NCBI RefSeq assembly: GCF_030445035.2
Contig: NC_080677.1
Coordinates: forward strand, 1,054,001-1,118,000
Length of the DNA stretch: 64,000 nt
Source: Dasypus novemcinctus
Taxonomy: Eukaryota; Chordata; Mammalia; Cingulata; Dasypodidae
Direction of reading: 5' to 3'
Shown here: positions 21,749 to 33,199 of the stretch, piece after piece
How positions within the stretch are numbered: the stretch's first letter is position 1
Layout: each line of letters begins with the position of its first letter
Program-made: the position numbers and the translations under genes
Notes under the pieces: model-generated
The model's input: the letters and a program-made list of their open reading frames with translations, nothing else
What the model was told of the DNA's origin: nothing
Databases searched by the model: none

Positions 21749-22270
21749 TGTGGTGAGAGAGCCAGGAGTCATAACTGGAAGCCAAGAATCAGATCAAACC
21801 CCCTTATCAGGATGTCTTCTTCCCCTACACCTAAAATTCCTTCTGAGCTTGTTTTGCCGGCATCCAAACTCAGCCATAAATGGGAGGCCAAACAGCCGTC
21901 AGTGAGAGACTGGAGCATGTGGAGAAATGCTTGTCCCTGAGTGACCCCTGAAATGCTAAGAGCAAAAATCACCTGCCTTAGAACCACGATTACAGGGATG
22001 AGGAGGTGTCAGAAGCAAATAAAATGTGCAGGGTCCTTCAGAGAAAGACTAGATGTGGCCTGCTGGTACACTTCTACAACCAACCAACCAGAATAGGCCA
22101 ACCTGAGTCCTGTCTCTGTTCACCTTTGTGTCCATCCTATAAATATTCCTTAGTTCTTGGATTGGGGAGACAGATTTGAGCTTGCCACCCGTTTCCTTGT
22201 TGGTTGACCTAGTAATAAATCTTGTTCTTTTCTCAAAATCCTGGCATCATGGTACTGGCTTCTATGCACA
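21749..22270 (+). mobile_element. Possible solo LTR (gamma-retrovirus-like layout)
   Basis: Near 22138 there is CCTATAAATATTCC, a plausible TATA box. About 75 bases later GTAATAAATCTTGTTC (22211-22226) is a plausible polyadenylation region after the pyrimidine-rich TTGTTGGTTGACC. This R-U5-like order is typical of ERV1-type LTRs. The left end (TGTGG at 21749) and right end (GCACA at 22270) are guesses, and no target-site duplication is visible. Confidence 0.4.
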
Positions 22271-22479
22271 TCAAATAGGAGTCCATTGTTTGGAGACATT
22301 TCCCTCCCCTTCCTTATATTTACTAACTCATTAGGGCAAAAATTCCCATTTTATTCAGCCAAGGTCAAAATGTCGGTGCTAAACTTTTGCTCAGTAGTAA
22401 TCTGATTGCTCCCCATCCTGCTGATGTTGCCTCTGAAGGGGCCTTTGAACCCATTCCCATCGTTTCTTTTCCACCCCCT

Positions 22480-22880
22480 CTGCCTTCATTTGACAAAGAT
22501 CTGCTTTCTTCTGGACTATTCCAAAGACCTACACATCAAGCCTTTCCAGTTTGTTCTCTTCACTATCATCAGCTATTCTAAACCAAAATCTGATAATGTG
22601 AATTACTTGACTAAATAATTTTCAATGCTCTCTATTGCCTACAAATAAAGTTTATGACATTTACCATAGCTACAGAAGAGATTGCCATCAATCTATTTGT
22701 CTGTCCTTATCTCCTGAAATTCTACCCACATAATCCTGCAGTGATAGTAAATGAATCACCATTTTCTGGATATTCCATCCTTTCAGACCTCTGTCTAGTG
22801 AATGCTGTTCATTCTACTTTGAGTGAGTCATTTTCCCTCCCACCCAGTCACCCCACATTCTTCACATGGAAAACAAAAAA
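22480..22880 (+). mobile_element. L2 LINE 3' part, sense
   Basis: The sequence shows the worn L2 order 'aaaatctgataatgtg', 'caatgctctctattgcctacaaataaagtttatgac' and onward to the pyrimidine-rich region near 22840. The 3' end is replaced by a DAS-type SINE. Confidence 0.6.
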
Positions 22881-22889
22881 AAAGAGATG

Positions 22890-23225
22890 TATTTTTTATT
22901 TACTTTATTTTCCTTTACTATTCCTACCCCTTTCCCAGATGGTTTGCTCATCTGTCTGCTCATTGTTTGCTTGCCTTCTCCAAGAGACACCAGGAACCAA
23001 AGCTGTGACCTTCTACATGAGAGGGGAGTGCCCAACAGCCTGAGCTACATCTGCTCCCTGGGGGCTATGGTGTCTCCTGCTGCTTGCAGCAGAGGTGGCA
23101 TCCAGCTCTGTTGTGGTGAGAGGCAGCATATGCTTGTCTTCTTTTAGGAGGCACCAGGACCCAAATCCAGGACCTCCTATGTGGTAGGTGGGTGCCCAAG
23201 TGGTTGAGCCAACCTGCTTTCCAGT
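22890..23225 (-). mobile_element. Old DAS-type SINE, antisense
   Basis: Two head-like units are visible in antisense: the 'gagacaccaggaacc' to CTACATCTGCTCCC stretch (22983-23058) and AGGAGGCACCAGGACCCAAA to 'gttgagccaacctgctttcc' (23146-23222). This is a diverged dimeric copy. No clear target-site duplication. Confidence 0.75.
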
Positions 23226-23644
23226 AGTTTACTTTTAGAAGTCAACTTAACTATCAATCTACAGCTTACCTGGAGCATCTGGGCAAATTTAGTGTTAGGA
23301 AATGGAATTATTATATATCCTAAAAATATCCAATGCTGTTAATATAAAAAGAAATCAATGTGGTGTCTTATACGGGTTGAATTGCCATGGCCAATGCCCC
23401 ATGCTGGTGGGATGGCCATGCTCATCATGCTCATAAATGAATGGTTAGCCAATTGATTAATAAACTTTTTTAAGAAGAGAAAACAATATATTTAACATAC
23501 CCATGCTGTTAATTTGGTTAATAATTTGGTCAATAATTTGGTTTTTAATAATTTGTAAAACCAAATAGTAATACACACAGTTATTAGCCCTGGCATCACT
23601 GCTGCTGCTACTGCAGCTTCATCTTCCTTTACCTTTCACACCAG

Positions 23645-23825
23645 GTGGACACTGGAGTAAGTGCTCACAGAAACTACCCTCTCAGTCTTCACTCCTCACA
23701 GCTTCCTGTGTGTAGATTATTCCCACCTCTGCTTTATAGGTGAGGAAGCACTCTCCAAGAGGTGAATTATTATGCTGAAGGCCATGCAACTAGTTAGTAA
23801 CCAGGTCTCTCAGCCAGGTACTCAC
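23645..23825 (-). mobile_element. MIR SINE, antisense
   Basis: The MIR antisense order is 'gctttataggtgaggaagcac', 'ggccatgcaactagttagtaacc'. It lies immediately before the microsatellite and SINE cluster. Confidence 0.65.
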
Positions 23826-23903
23826 TTATAATCAGGAGATGAAACTGCAGACAAGGGGTTATCTATGGGGAGAGTCCTGACACCATTATTTGCTATTTTG
23901 TTT

Positions 23904-23904
23904 G

Positions 23905-23967
<63 letters not shown>
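23904..23967. repeat. (TCTA)n microsatellite
   Basis: About 16 near-perfect TCTA units. The tract abuts the T-rich tail side of the antisense SINE at 23972, so it may have grown from, or next to, that tail. The open frames through it are an artefact of the tetranucleotide period. Confidence 0.97.
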
Positions 23968-23971
23968 CTCA

Positions 23972-24331
23972 CTATTTATTTAAAGATTTATTTATATTTA
24001 TTTATTCCTGCTTCTTTGTTTGCACTTGCTGTCTCCTCATCTTCTTTTTTAGGTGGCACCAGGAACAAAACCTGGGGCCTCCCATGTGGGAGGGAGGCAC
24101 TTAATCTTTTGAGCGACCTCCACTACATTTGTTGTATCTCTCATTGTGTTTCCTCACTGTGTCTCTTGGTTGCATCGTCTCACTGCATCATCTTGCTGTG
24201 TCAGCTTGTCACACCAGGCCCTCTCATCAGCTCACTGTCTTGCTCATCTTCTTTAGGAGGCACCAGGATCCAAACTCAGACCACCCATGTGGTAGTGGGG
24301 CACCCAGCTGCTTGAGCCACATCCGCTTCCC
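23972..24331 (-). mobile_element. Dimeric DAS-type SINE, antisense
   Basis: The T-rich tail region TTTATTTAAAGATTTATTTA is followed by two antisense heads: 'ggcaccaggaacaaaacctgggg' (24054-24076) and GGAGGCACCAGGATCC to CTTGAGCCACATCCGCTTCC (24257-24330). It is of the same subfamily as 5769-6157. Confidence 0.88.
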
Positions 24332-24393
24332 ATTAAAGAGTTAGAAAAAAACCTTCAATTTCCATTAATAGAAGCACTTTTATTAACATTATT

Positions 24394-24839
24394 CCTAAAG
24401 CATTATTTATTTATTTATTTATTTAAAAGATTTATTTATTTCTCTCCCCTTCTCCCCCCCACCCCCACCCCAGTTGTCTGTTCTCTGTGTCTATTTGCTG
24501 CATCTTCTTCTTTGTCCACTTCTGTTGTTGTCAGCGGCATGGGAATCTGTGTCTCTTTTTGCTGCGTCATCTTGTGTCAGCTCTCCGTGTGTGCGGCACC
24601 ATTCCTGGGCAGGCTGTACTTTCTTACGCACTGGGCAGCTCTCCTTATGGGGTGCACTCCTTGCGCGTGGGGCTCCCCTATGCGGGGGACACCCTGCGTG
24701 GCAGGGCACTCCTTGTGCACATCAGCACTGCGCATGGCCCAGCTCCACACGGGTCAAGGAGGCCTGGGGTTTGAACCGCGGACCTCACATGTGGGAGACA
24801 GACACCCTAACGGCTGGGCCAAGTCTGCTTCCCTAAAGC
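24394..24839 (-). mobile_element. DAS-type SINE, antisense, with target-site duplication
   Basis: The element is 24402-24831. The tail TTTATTTATTTATTTAAAAG comes first, then the body, then the head CTGGGCCAAGTCTGCTTCC. B box in antisense is GGTTTGAACC (24767-24776). CCTAAAGC is present on both sides (24394-24401 and 24832-24839). It is full length. Confidence 0.92.
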
Positions 24840-24841
24840 TT

Positions 24842-25928
24842 TAGATTATAGAAAAAGTTATATAAAAATTATAGGGGATTTCCATATCCTCACCCTCTCC
24901 TCTCCCACACTTTTCCCACACTAACAATATTTTTCATTAGTGTGGTACATTTGTTACAATTGCTGAACACATATTGAAGTCTTTCTATTATATGGTCTAT
25001 AGGTTACATCATGGTTAACACTGCACCACACAATTTTATAGGTTTTGACAAAAATGTATAATGGCCTGTATCCATCATTGCAATGTCATGCAGGACAATG
25101 CCAATACCCAAAATATCCCATGTTACCCCTATTCTTCCCTCTCCCTCCCCTCAGAGCCTCTGGTGGCCACTGCCTTGATATCAGTGTTACAAGTTCCTCC
25201 ATTACTAGAATGATAATAAGTCTACTTTGCCCGTAGTGGCGTTCCCCCTTTATGTTTGCTCATTCTTCAATATTGAGGATTTGGGGATGGGGATGGGGAT
25301 GGCCACCCTGCTTCTGACGGAGAGGGGGCTTAGATCCCATGGGGCAGATGGACGGAGCTATCTTGCTTGCAGTTTTAGATATTCTGTTTTGGGGAATGGG
25401 TGTTGTCCATCATCATCATTTTGTTAGTTGTCCTGGGTGAGTTCAATGACCTGGAGAGTAGGTGTTGACTGCAACTCTGCTGAGATCCAGGGCTCAATTG
25501 GCACATGAACAGCCAGAAGATTTAAGTCTCTGGGACCTATATTTAACAGGTATAGTGCTAATTATAGGTTTAAATAACATGGCAGAAGAGCCATGAGTAG
25601 GGAAATTATAAATGAGTCTAACTCTGATACACTGGGGAGAGAGGTTAACATATATTCCAAGGGAAGACCCACTGACAGGGAGTTGGTTTCCTGGTGTTCT
25701 CTGCCCTGCCTTGGGTGTCCAGATGCCTCTAGAGCCCTCAGGAACACCCCTGCTATTTGAGGCACAGTTACCATGGCCGTCAGGGAGATCCTCCTGAGAT
25801 GTGCGTAAGCGTAACCTCTGGAATGACCTCCAGACTCACTCTGAAATCTCTTAGCCGTGAAAACTCTTGTATTTGATATTTCCCCCTTTGGTCAGGGGCC
25901 TTCCTGGCACCAAGTGCCAACTAGTGAT
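24842..25928 (-). mobile_element. L1 3' region (xenarthran type), antisense
   Basis: It aligns with 1-945 in the same orientation: CCTCCCCTCAGAGCCTCTGG against CCTCCCCTCAGAACTTCCAG, and 'gtcctgggtgagttcaatgacctgg' against the block at 320. The T-rich end is missing or replaced by the preceding SINE. Confidence 0.7.
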
Positions 25929-26384
25929 ACAATTGGAAAAAGAATAGAAGCACATTTTTATAACTCCTACTACCACTAAGTTATGAGGTTGTAGCCAGTA
26001 AAAATAAGGATTTTGGAAAATATTCCAATACATATCTCTATTATGTAGAGATACTCACTACATAATAGAGAAGAAGAACACATTCAAAATGTAGGTATCA
26101 CATAACCATAAAGATCTCTCTCTCTCTCTCTCTCTTCCTATCTATCTATCATCTATCTATACCATATCTTTGAAAATATACTAAAACATTTTTTCTGGGT
26201 TGTGGGATGACGAAAGTTATTTCTCTTTCATTTACACAGTCCTATATTTTCCAGGATATTGACACCGAATATGTATCATTTTCCAAACAAGAATGAAATG
26301 CAACAAAACATGAAGATCTATGTTTGACACCTATAGCAGGTTCAGAAAACTGACGCCACGGGGTGGACGGCTGAGCTCTAGGCA
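25929..26384. other. Unassigned AT-rich sequence with simple repeats
   Basis: It holds a (TC)n run at 26114-26135 and a short (TATC)n run at 26139-26160. Nothing else is recognised. Confidence 0.6.
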
Positions 26385-26575
26385 CACTAGCCAGTTGGTC
26401 TCACCCAGTCGTTGCATCAGAAGTGCTGGGAGGTTCAATCCGACACAGACAGCCAGGCCGCATCCCAGATATTCTGACTCGGCAGGCCTGGGCTGGGGCC
26501 TGCGAGGTCACACCTCTAACAAGCTCCCGCCTCTGCCCTCGCTGCTGCTCCGGGTGCTCTGAGAACTGCCGATTT
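26385..26575 (+). mobile_element. hAT-type MITE relic
   Basis: The order AGTTGGTCTCACCCAG, 'gcatcagaagtgctgggaggttc', 'ctgggctggggcctgcgagg', 'aacaagctcccgcc', 'ggtgctctgagaactgc' follows the same template as 19010-19172. It is GC-rich for this family. Confidence 0.55.
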
Positions 26576-27009
26576 GGGCTTCACGGGTGCCAGGCTCTTT
26601 CTTGGCAGTTAAACTAATGGCACGTCTCACAGATCCACCCTGAGATTCCCATTCCCCTCTCTTTGAAATCTCACATCTCCCAATTGTATTGCCTCTATTT
26701 TATGAAGCATGTTCTTCAGGAGCTTCCCGAGCAGGTGTTCAGAGGTCTTTTTTAGTTTTTTGGAGAATTCTGCAATTTTTAACTCATTGCTATATTGTTT
26801 TCTGGCTTCTGGCTTTGCTGCTGAGAGGCCCTACATCCGCGGGGTTTCCAGTCCTTTGTAAGGTGACCTGTTTTGCTTACGGGAGGCTTTTCAGATTTGC
26901 TCTTTATCTGTGATGTGCTGAAATCCCACACTCAGGATTTCTCATGTGGATCTGCTTCATTCAGTTTTCAGTCTGACCAAGTTCTGCGAATAACCCCCTT
27001 GAGAGTCTA

Positions 27010-27875
27010 ATGATAATTATTTTTAATTTATAGATCAGTTTGGGAAGCATTAGCATCTTTACAATATTGAGTCTTTCCATCCATGAACACAGAATAGATC
27101 CTTGCATTTATAGATTCTTTAATGATTTTCAGTAAAATGTTTGATAATTTCCTCATGAACAGCTTTACATTTCTTTTAGATATATTCCTAGGTTTCTTTC
27201 ACATTTTGTTCCTATTGCAAGTGTATCGTTTAAAGAGGACTTTTTTTTTAAAGGAGGTACTGGGTATTGAATCTGGGACCTCGTACATAGGAAACAGGAG
27301 CTCACCACTGAGCAACATGTGCTCCCTTAAAGAGGACATTTTATAATTGGTTTTTGCAGGTGCATAGAAAAACTACTGAATTTTGTATACTGATCTTTTT
27401 TTTCTTGTCTTTATGTTTTGTTTTGTTGTGTATTTGATGTTTGATTTATCAAAGTTGTTGGTTACTGGTAAGTTTGAATATTTTTTTCTGTGAGGTCTCT
27501 TTGATTTCCTTTGTAATCAATTTCATAATCTACAAATAGCAATTTTGTTTCTTTCCTTCTAATTGTAAATCTATTATTCATTTTGATGTCATTCTGTTAG
27601 CTAAATCAGTGTTCCTGACTTTGAAGGCACTGCTTCCATTACTCCAATACAAGGTGTGCTAATTGCTGGAGGTCTTTATAGATATACTTTATCAGGTTGA
27701 AAAAGTTCACTCCAATCCCCAGTTTGCTAAGTATTTCATTTTTTAAAATCACAAATGGATGTGTCACAGTATCAACTGCTTTTCCAGCATCTGTTATGGA
27801 GAACATACAGTTTTTCTCACAGTTCTCTGTTAAAGTGAATTACATTCATTGTTCTTCTGATCCTTGCAGCGAGAG
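27010..27875 (-). mobile_element. L1 ORF2 relic, antisense, split by a SINE
   Basis: Landmarks are ATCTTTACAATATTGAGTCT (27054-27073), 'ccatgaacacagaatagatc', 'atattcctaggtttctttca' and 'tgacttttgaaggca'-like text, all parts of the reverse-transcriptase region of L1 in antisense. Frames are broken throughout. A monomeric SINE interrupts at 27241-27326. Confidence 0.75.
27230..27337 (-). mobile_element. Monomeric tRNA-derived SINE with 11-bp target-site duplication
   Basis: The element is 27241-27326, only 86 bp. A T run (27241-27249) is the antisense A-tail. The minus strand of the rest reads as a tRNA-like unit with GTTGCTCAGTGGTGAGCTCC (A box region) and GAGGTCCCAGATTCAATACC (B box region). 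TTAAAGAGGAC flanks it on both sides (27230-27240 and 27327-27337), a perfect duplication. It sits in an L1 relic whose text continues across it. Confidence 0.95.
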
Positions 27876-28342
27876 AGTAAAGCCTCACTGGTCAGAGTTT
27901 TGCTGAGCGCCTTGGGAGAACCATCCCTCTGCCATGCTCAGCAATACCTTTGGATGGTCTGGATCAACCAGAAGTGGGCTTGAGTGCCCCTGAAGAGATC
28001 TCCTCTCCTGTCCCCACTAGCCATCAATAAGTCTGTTCTGCCCATCACTCAGTTACCAGAAGAAGACCAAATCTTCTAGATCATCTTCCACCACCTAGAC
28101 TCTCTTCTCTATATGACTATATGTTTCCTTGCATAACTCGGACCTTCATCTCCCTCAACCTTACAAATTCTTCCATGAATTAGCATGGAGTTAGCAAAAT
28201 GCACCACATTCTCAACCTCCTCTTTGAACAGCCCCTTTATCTTCTTCGTGTAATGACATTTGCTCTTTTCCCTGAGCCTCTCTTAAAGGGTGGCTGTTTT
28301 CTTTCTACACTCCTACAATGGATCCCGGAGTTAAGGTAGGTA
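27876..28342. other. Unassigned pyrimidine-rich sequence, possibly distal L2
   Basis: The sequence is CT-rich and continues in style beyond the MLT1 LTR at 28343-28887. It may be part of the same decayed LINE as 28890-30300, but I cannot show this. Confidence 0.35.
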
Positions 28343-28887
28343 TCTGTGGCAGAGTGTAGTTCCCAAAGATGGCTACAACAATATCTATCCCACTGCACAT
28401 GCTCTTCCTGGGCTATGACACTAACACTCCTGCTCTGAGATGTTGGCTCTATCTTCCCTTCCCTTGAATTAGATGGACCTTTGTATCTCCTTCAATCGAT
28501 AGAACGCGGTGGTATTACCACGTGACTTCCCAGGCTCTACAGCGTCTGCCTGGCCTCTCTCCCTCTGGGGCTGCTCGCCCTTAGAACCCAGCCACCATTT
28601 GGTGAAACAGCTCTCACGAAGGGCTTCTGTGGGACAGCAGCTGCCAGCTCCAGCCTGACTCACAGCTAACTGTCTGGATCAGGAGAGTAATGAGCCTTCA
28701 GATGTTTCCAGCCTTCAGGCTTCATGTTTTCTAGGTGAGCCCCAAACACTAAGGAATAGAGACAAGCCGTTCCAAAGTATGCTTGGACTGAATTCTTGAC
28801 TCATGGAAACTGTGAGAGATAATAAATGAGTACTGTTGTTTTAAGCTTTGAGTTAATTTGTTATGCAACAATAGATAACTAATACAT
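28343..28887 (+). mobile_element. MLT1-type LTR (ERVL-MaLR)
   Basis: It runs from 'gcagagtgtagttcccaaagatggc' to GCAACAATAGATAACTAATAC. The ending, 'aaactgtgagagataataaatgagtactgttgttttaagc' (28808-28847), is the conserved 3' end of MLT1, with AATAAA acting as the polyadenylation signal. Length of about 545 bp is near full size. It is a solo LTR; no internal region is visible. Confidence 0.85.
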
Positions 28888-28889
28888 GT

Positions 28890-30300
28890 CCTTAATGTTT
28901 CTCATTACTGTTTCCAGATCATTATCCCTCCATACAAAAAGCCAAGAGTCTTCGAAGCTCACATTTTTAGCATATATCAAAATTACTCCCCTTGTCCCTT
29001 GAATGTTTGCCTCCTAATTTATCACATCCTTTTACAACAACTCACCTTTCGTACCTGTTGATTGCATTATATTCCCACAGAAAATATTTCCAATGCCCTG
29101 CTGCCTCTCATTTCCTTGAGCTTCCTACTTCCAGTGACCTTGTCCACCCTCAACCTCAGCTGCCAATGTTCCCTCCTCAGTGCTGTCATTACCAGTAATT
29201 GCAAACCCTCCACAGCCTCAACTTTAAGGAATTAACCCTCTGACCACAAACCTGAATCATTCCAATGCATTCCCTCTATGCTTCAACTTCAACAACATCT
29301 GATTCCGCTGGGTCCCCCAATAAATGAACCCTAACCTTGTTGTTGTCCTTGATCGCTCCCTCCCGCCTACGTGCCCCACCCCTTCTGACTTCCATTCCAA
29401 GCTTACGAGTCCTTGGTCGATCCTTGTCCTCACTTTGGTATCCCTTACCACACTCTTCCTTCGTTCCTGGAAAAATTTCACACCTAGTTAAATCCAATTC
29501 CACATCCAACAAGGTGAGGATGACCAAGGAAAAATACATGGTGATACTGACTGGTCTCACTAAATTCATGACCAGAATTTTTCAGAGACTTTCTGGTGCT
29601 TACTGCCAATCATCCAACATTTCTTGTATCTTTTCAATCTCTCACACTCTCAAAAGTCACTTTTAATCTCCAAAGCTTCCTTTCCTCTCCTCAGTCTCAA
29701 GTCATGACTTTTTTCCTATTTCTATTTCTCTGAGAAAACATGGACATCAAATGAGAACTTTCACAGCTCCCACCCCAATCTGCCTGAATTTGTGCATTTG
29801 TATTCTGCCTTGCCTTCAGTTACACTGAGTGAACCTCCATGCTCCTAATGTCAAGTCCCTCCATGTGTGTCACTTCCGTTTCCTCTTTTCAACTCAGGGA
29901 TGCTTGAAGCATCTCTCTGCTATAACATGAAAGCTTTTCTCTTGACTGGACCATGTATGCTTGTTTAAAAACTTGAAGCATGGCTGTGGATCCCATGTCT
30001 CTGCCAGCAATGCCTCACTTTTGTCACCCTTTTAGAAGACTTGCTTGAAAATGCTCCTTATACTTGTTACCTCCATTTCATGTTCTCTCATTCTGCTTGA
30101 ACTACTCCAACAAGCTGTCACTACTTCTACCAATTCACACAACCCTCACTTGACAAGATTGTCTAGATCTCCATGTTGCTTATTCCAACGACTATTTCTC
30201 AGTCCTTATCTTCCTACGTAACACAACATATTCCTCTGTTTTTGTTTTTACAAGTTTCTTCTTACACGTGGGGACTCTGTACTCTTTGCATGATTTTTCT
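28890..30300 (+). mobile_element. Decayed L2/CR1-like LINE, reverse-transcriptase region
   Basis: The sense strand is pyrimidine-rich. Its clearest part is 30167-30220, where one frame reads DLHVAYSNDYFSVLIFLR. This fits the stretch that leads to the first catalytic aspartates in L2/CR1-type reverse transcriptases. The preceding 400 bp also follow the order of this LINE class. Every frame is interrupted by stops and shifts. The part 28890-29690 is assigned only by continuity. Confidence 0.5.
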
Positions 30301-32425
30301 GTAAGCCTGTAGCTCATATAATAAAACATTAAAGGCAAACAAAAAAGTTTCTTCACTTGGCTTCTGGTAATGATTTAAACCAACTCCCTTTCTCAGTGTT
30401 TCTGCCAATATAGATTCTCTTGGTGGAAAAATCCTTAGCAAGCACCTCTAGGGATTTCTTTAAGAAAGAGGCCTTTTTTGTAAGTGCAAATTATCTTTAT
30501 TCTTATAAATGGAGCTGGTGAACAAGCATCAATTATTTTTCTCCCTCTCAAAACTCTCATTTGCTCATCTATCTCAGAAATGGAGCATTTTATGGTCTGC
30601 AAAGTTCTCCTTGTTTTACCAAGGCAGTGTTGTTTTGTTGTTTTGTTAATCAAAATTAAAGTGCATGCTAGGTTGTAGTCAATGTTTTCTAATTGGAATG
30701 TTCAGAGGACCTGTACCTAGAGCATGAATAGCATTGGGTGGACAGGGGGCCTCCCTTGGTGACTGTCACCTGGTCCCACTGTTTATTTACACATGCAACA
30801 TATTTTTCCATGAAATATTTGTGGCAACTGACAAAGGCAAATAAAAACCAAGTAGATAATACACATTAAAAGTGGAAGTGACAAAAAGAGAATAAACCAT
30901 GGATGGGGACATAAAATGGTGCCAGGAATGAGGCAAAATTGAACGAACTCGGTCAACCATAACCTTTTCAGCAGACAAAGTGGAAAAGGAAAACTGTTAT
31001 TTATTTAATTCACTGTCCATGCACTGAAAATAAAATAAATTTTCAGAAGACGTACAGCAAATCTTTTATGAACACCAGAGAGGACTTCCTCACACGGTAA
31101 TCACTTCGTGCTGTACATAAAACTGTTCTTGACAGCCTCATTTACATAAGCTCCAGTAATGTGTTCAGAGCTTCTTTATTTTTCACACTGACACTCATTG
31201 GATATATATTTTATTGCATTAAAGTGAACTAGAATATGAGCAAGGCTTCTTGGCATTATTGTCACATGGTCCGAATACCTAGCCTTCAATCTCCTTTGAT
31301 GTAGAGATGGATGGTAAATATTTTCAGGGGAAGATAGCAATTCTTCCTCAGTACAGATATCTTAGCCAAGCTTTCAGTAGATATTGGATAGCCATGAGCT
31401 CAAGGTTGTATGTTCCAAAAGTGGCTTCTATGTTTCCCAATCCATATGACTTTACAGATACTGCCTTTGGAAAATTTGAGAAGCTTAACAAGCCTAAACA
31501 GAAATATACCTTCAGCCATTTCAATGAAACTCTCTCTTACACATGGGCAAAGAGATCAAGAAGACCAGGAAGACACCAGAAAGCCTGATTCATCAAGTAA
31601 GAGCAGAAAGTTACAGTTCTGTCAGGACAGAGGGAATGAGCTGAACAATTTAACATCTGCCTAAGATCACGGAGAACATTCAGTCCACAGAGGAGTTAAA
31701 CATTCCACAGGAAAGAGCAGGATTCCAACATTATTATGGAAATGTACAATGTTTTGGGGAGTGCTAGATGGCTCCAACTTAAAATTGGGTGCCTTTTCTC
31801 CTTAGGAGTCTATAAGTGTCCTAATGTTTCCATCATCCCATGTCCCATTTATTTTCAGATACATGTAAAGCAGTTATTGTGAATGTGTATTTCTAACACT
31901 GGAGTCTTCTAGATCATGTTCAATTAAATAAATCACCGGTGCATAGCAAACAGCCTCCAATCACATAAAATCACTCCTGCCTTGTTAAAACCTCGTTTGT
32001 TATAGGAACTCTTAAAAACGTAAGGTGCCTCGGAGGAAAAATTATTACTACTCATATTGCAACAGGAAATAATGCTCCCTATAAATCAATACCAGCAGGG
32101 ATGTTCTTATTAAAAAGGGATCCATAGGTCAATTGCTAATTTCCAGTCGACAGCATAATTTAGTAAGGCACACTGTTGCCTTTATGGTGGCCAGTGATCA
32201 TTTTCAGAAAGAGCAGGGGTTATTTTAGCAAGGTTCTGATAGAAGCAATTTGCAATAGAAATAAAATAGAACCAAGGATTTGCATATCAACTTGTTCTGC
32301 AATATTTTCTTTAGCATTGGGTTTGAAATCAAACTATGGCAGTATTAGAGACCGGTGATTGTCATGGTCAGGCCAAGTTTGGTCGCAGAAGAGTTTCACA
32401 AAGGAAGGGCTCCTGAAGTCAGAGG
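30301..32425. other. Mostly unassigned AT-rich sequence
   Basis: No gene is supported. A 93-codon plus-strand frame at 31307-31588 is noted as a weak coding candidate. Otherwise I see no repeat family. Confidence 0.4.
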
Positions 32426-32429
32426 ACGG

Positions 32430-32800
32430 CTTAGCTCTCAGGGCTGTGTAACAAAGCACCACGGTCGTGGTGACTCACAACAACAGCAAAGCATTGTCTC
32501 ACAGTTCTGGAGGCTAGAAGTCTGAAGTCAAGGTGTCTATAGGACCAGGCTTCCTCCAAAGTCCCCGGGGAAGCTGTCCTGGGCTTCTCCCTGGTTTCTG
32601 GCTTGCCTGCAATTCGTGCATTCTTCACTTCACTTGTCATGTGGCCTTCTCCTGTCTGCCCCTCTGAGGAATCCAGTTTCACCTCATCTTATCTAATCAT
32701 GTCTTCAAAGATCTTATTTCCAAACAGGGTCACAGTCACAGGACTAGGGTTAGGGCTTGGAAATGCCTTTTAGAGGGGACCCACTTTAAGCCATCATGGA
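32430..32800 (-). mobile_element. MaLR LTR (MST/MLT1-like), antisense
   Basis: The sequence 'gggctgtgtaacaaagcaccac', ATTGTCTCACAGTTCTGGAG (32494-32513), 'gaagtcaaggtgtc', 'catgtggccttctcctg', 'cttatttccaaacagggtcac' and 'ggactagggttagggcttgg' is the complete antisense order of a MaLR LTR. Confidence 0.8.
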
Positions 32801-32899
32801 GGCCTAGGAGAGCCAGCAAGGAGTGACAGCACGTGCCGCCAAGCCTCAGACCACTTAGTCAAGATAAGGCATGTGGTGAGCCACGCAGCCTATTCTGTG

Positions 32900-33075
32900 C
32901 TGCCGACCAGCCCCTCTCAGGTAATGTGCATGCAAATCTCCTGCAGAGATCCTGCTAAAGTGCAGATTTTAAGTCAGGTGAAGGAGGACTGAGATTCTGC
33001 TTTCCTAACAAGCCTCCAGGGGATGCTGATGCTTCAAATTCAAGGAGCAGACTTCGAGTCTTGAGGCTCCAGACT
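32900..33075 (+). mobile_element. hAT-type MITE relic
   Basis: The order 'atgtgcatgcaaatctcctgcagag', 'agattttaagtcaggtg', 'gagattctgctttcctaacaagcctccaggggatgctgatgc' matches the MITE type at 19.0 and 26.4 kb. Confidence 0.6.
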
Positions 33076-33199
33076 GTTCTTTATGATTTTCAACCAATAC
33101 TCCTTCTGTACTGAGGAGCTCCCATTTCATAATAGGACATTGTTAGGAAGGCATGGTGTCTCCTTTTTAATTGTCTGTTATTTTATCTCCCATGGAATA

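Noticed and set aside
23865-24315. Frames with repeated 'SIYL' residues (also 34604-34801)
   Set aside because: Translations of tetranucleotide microsatellites.
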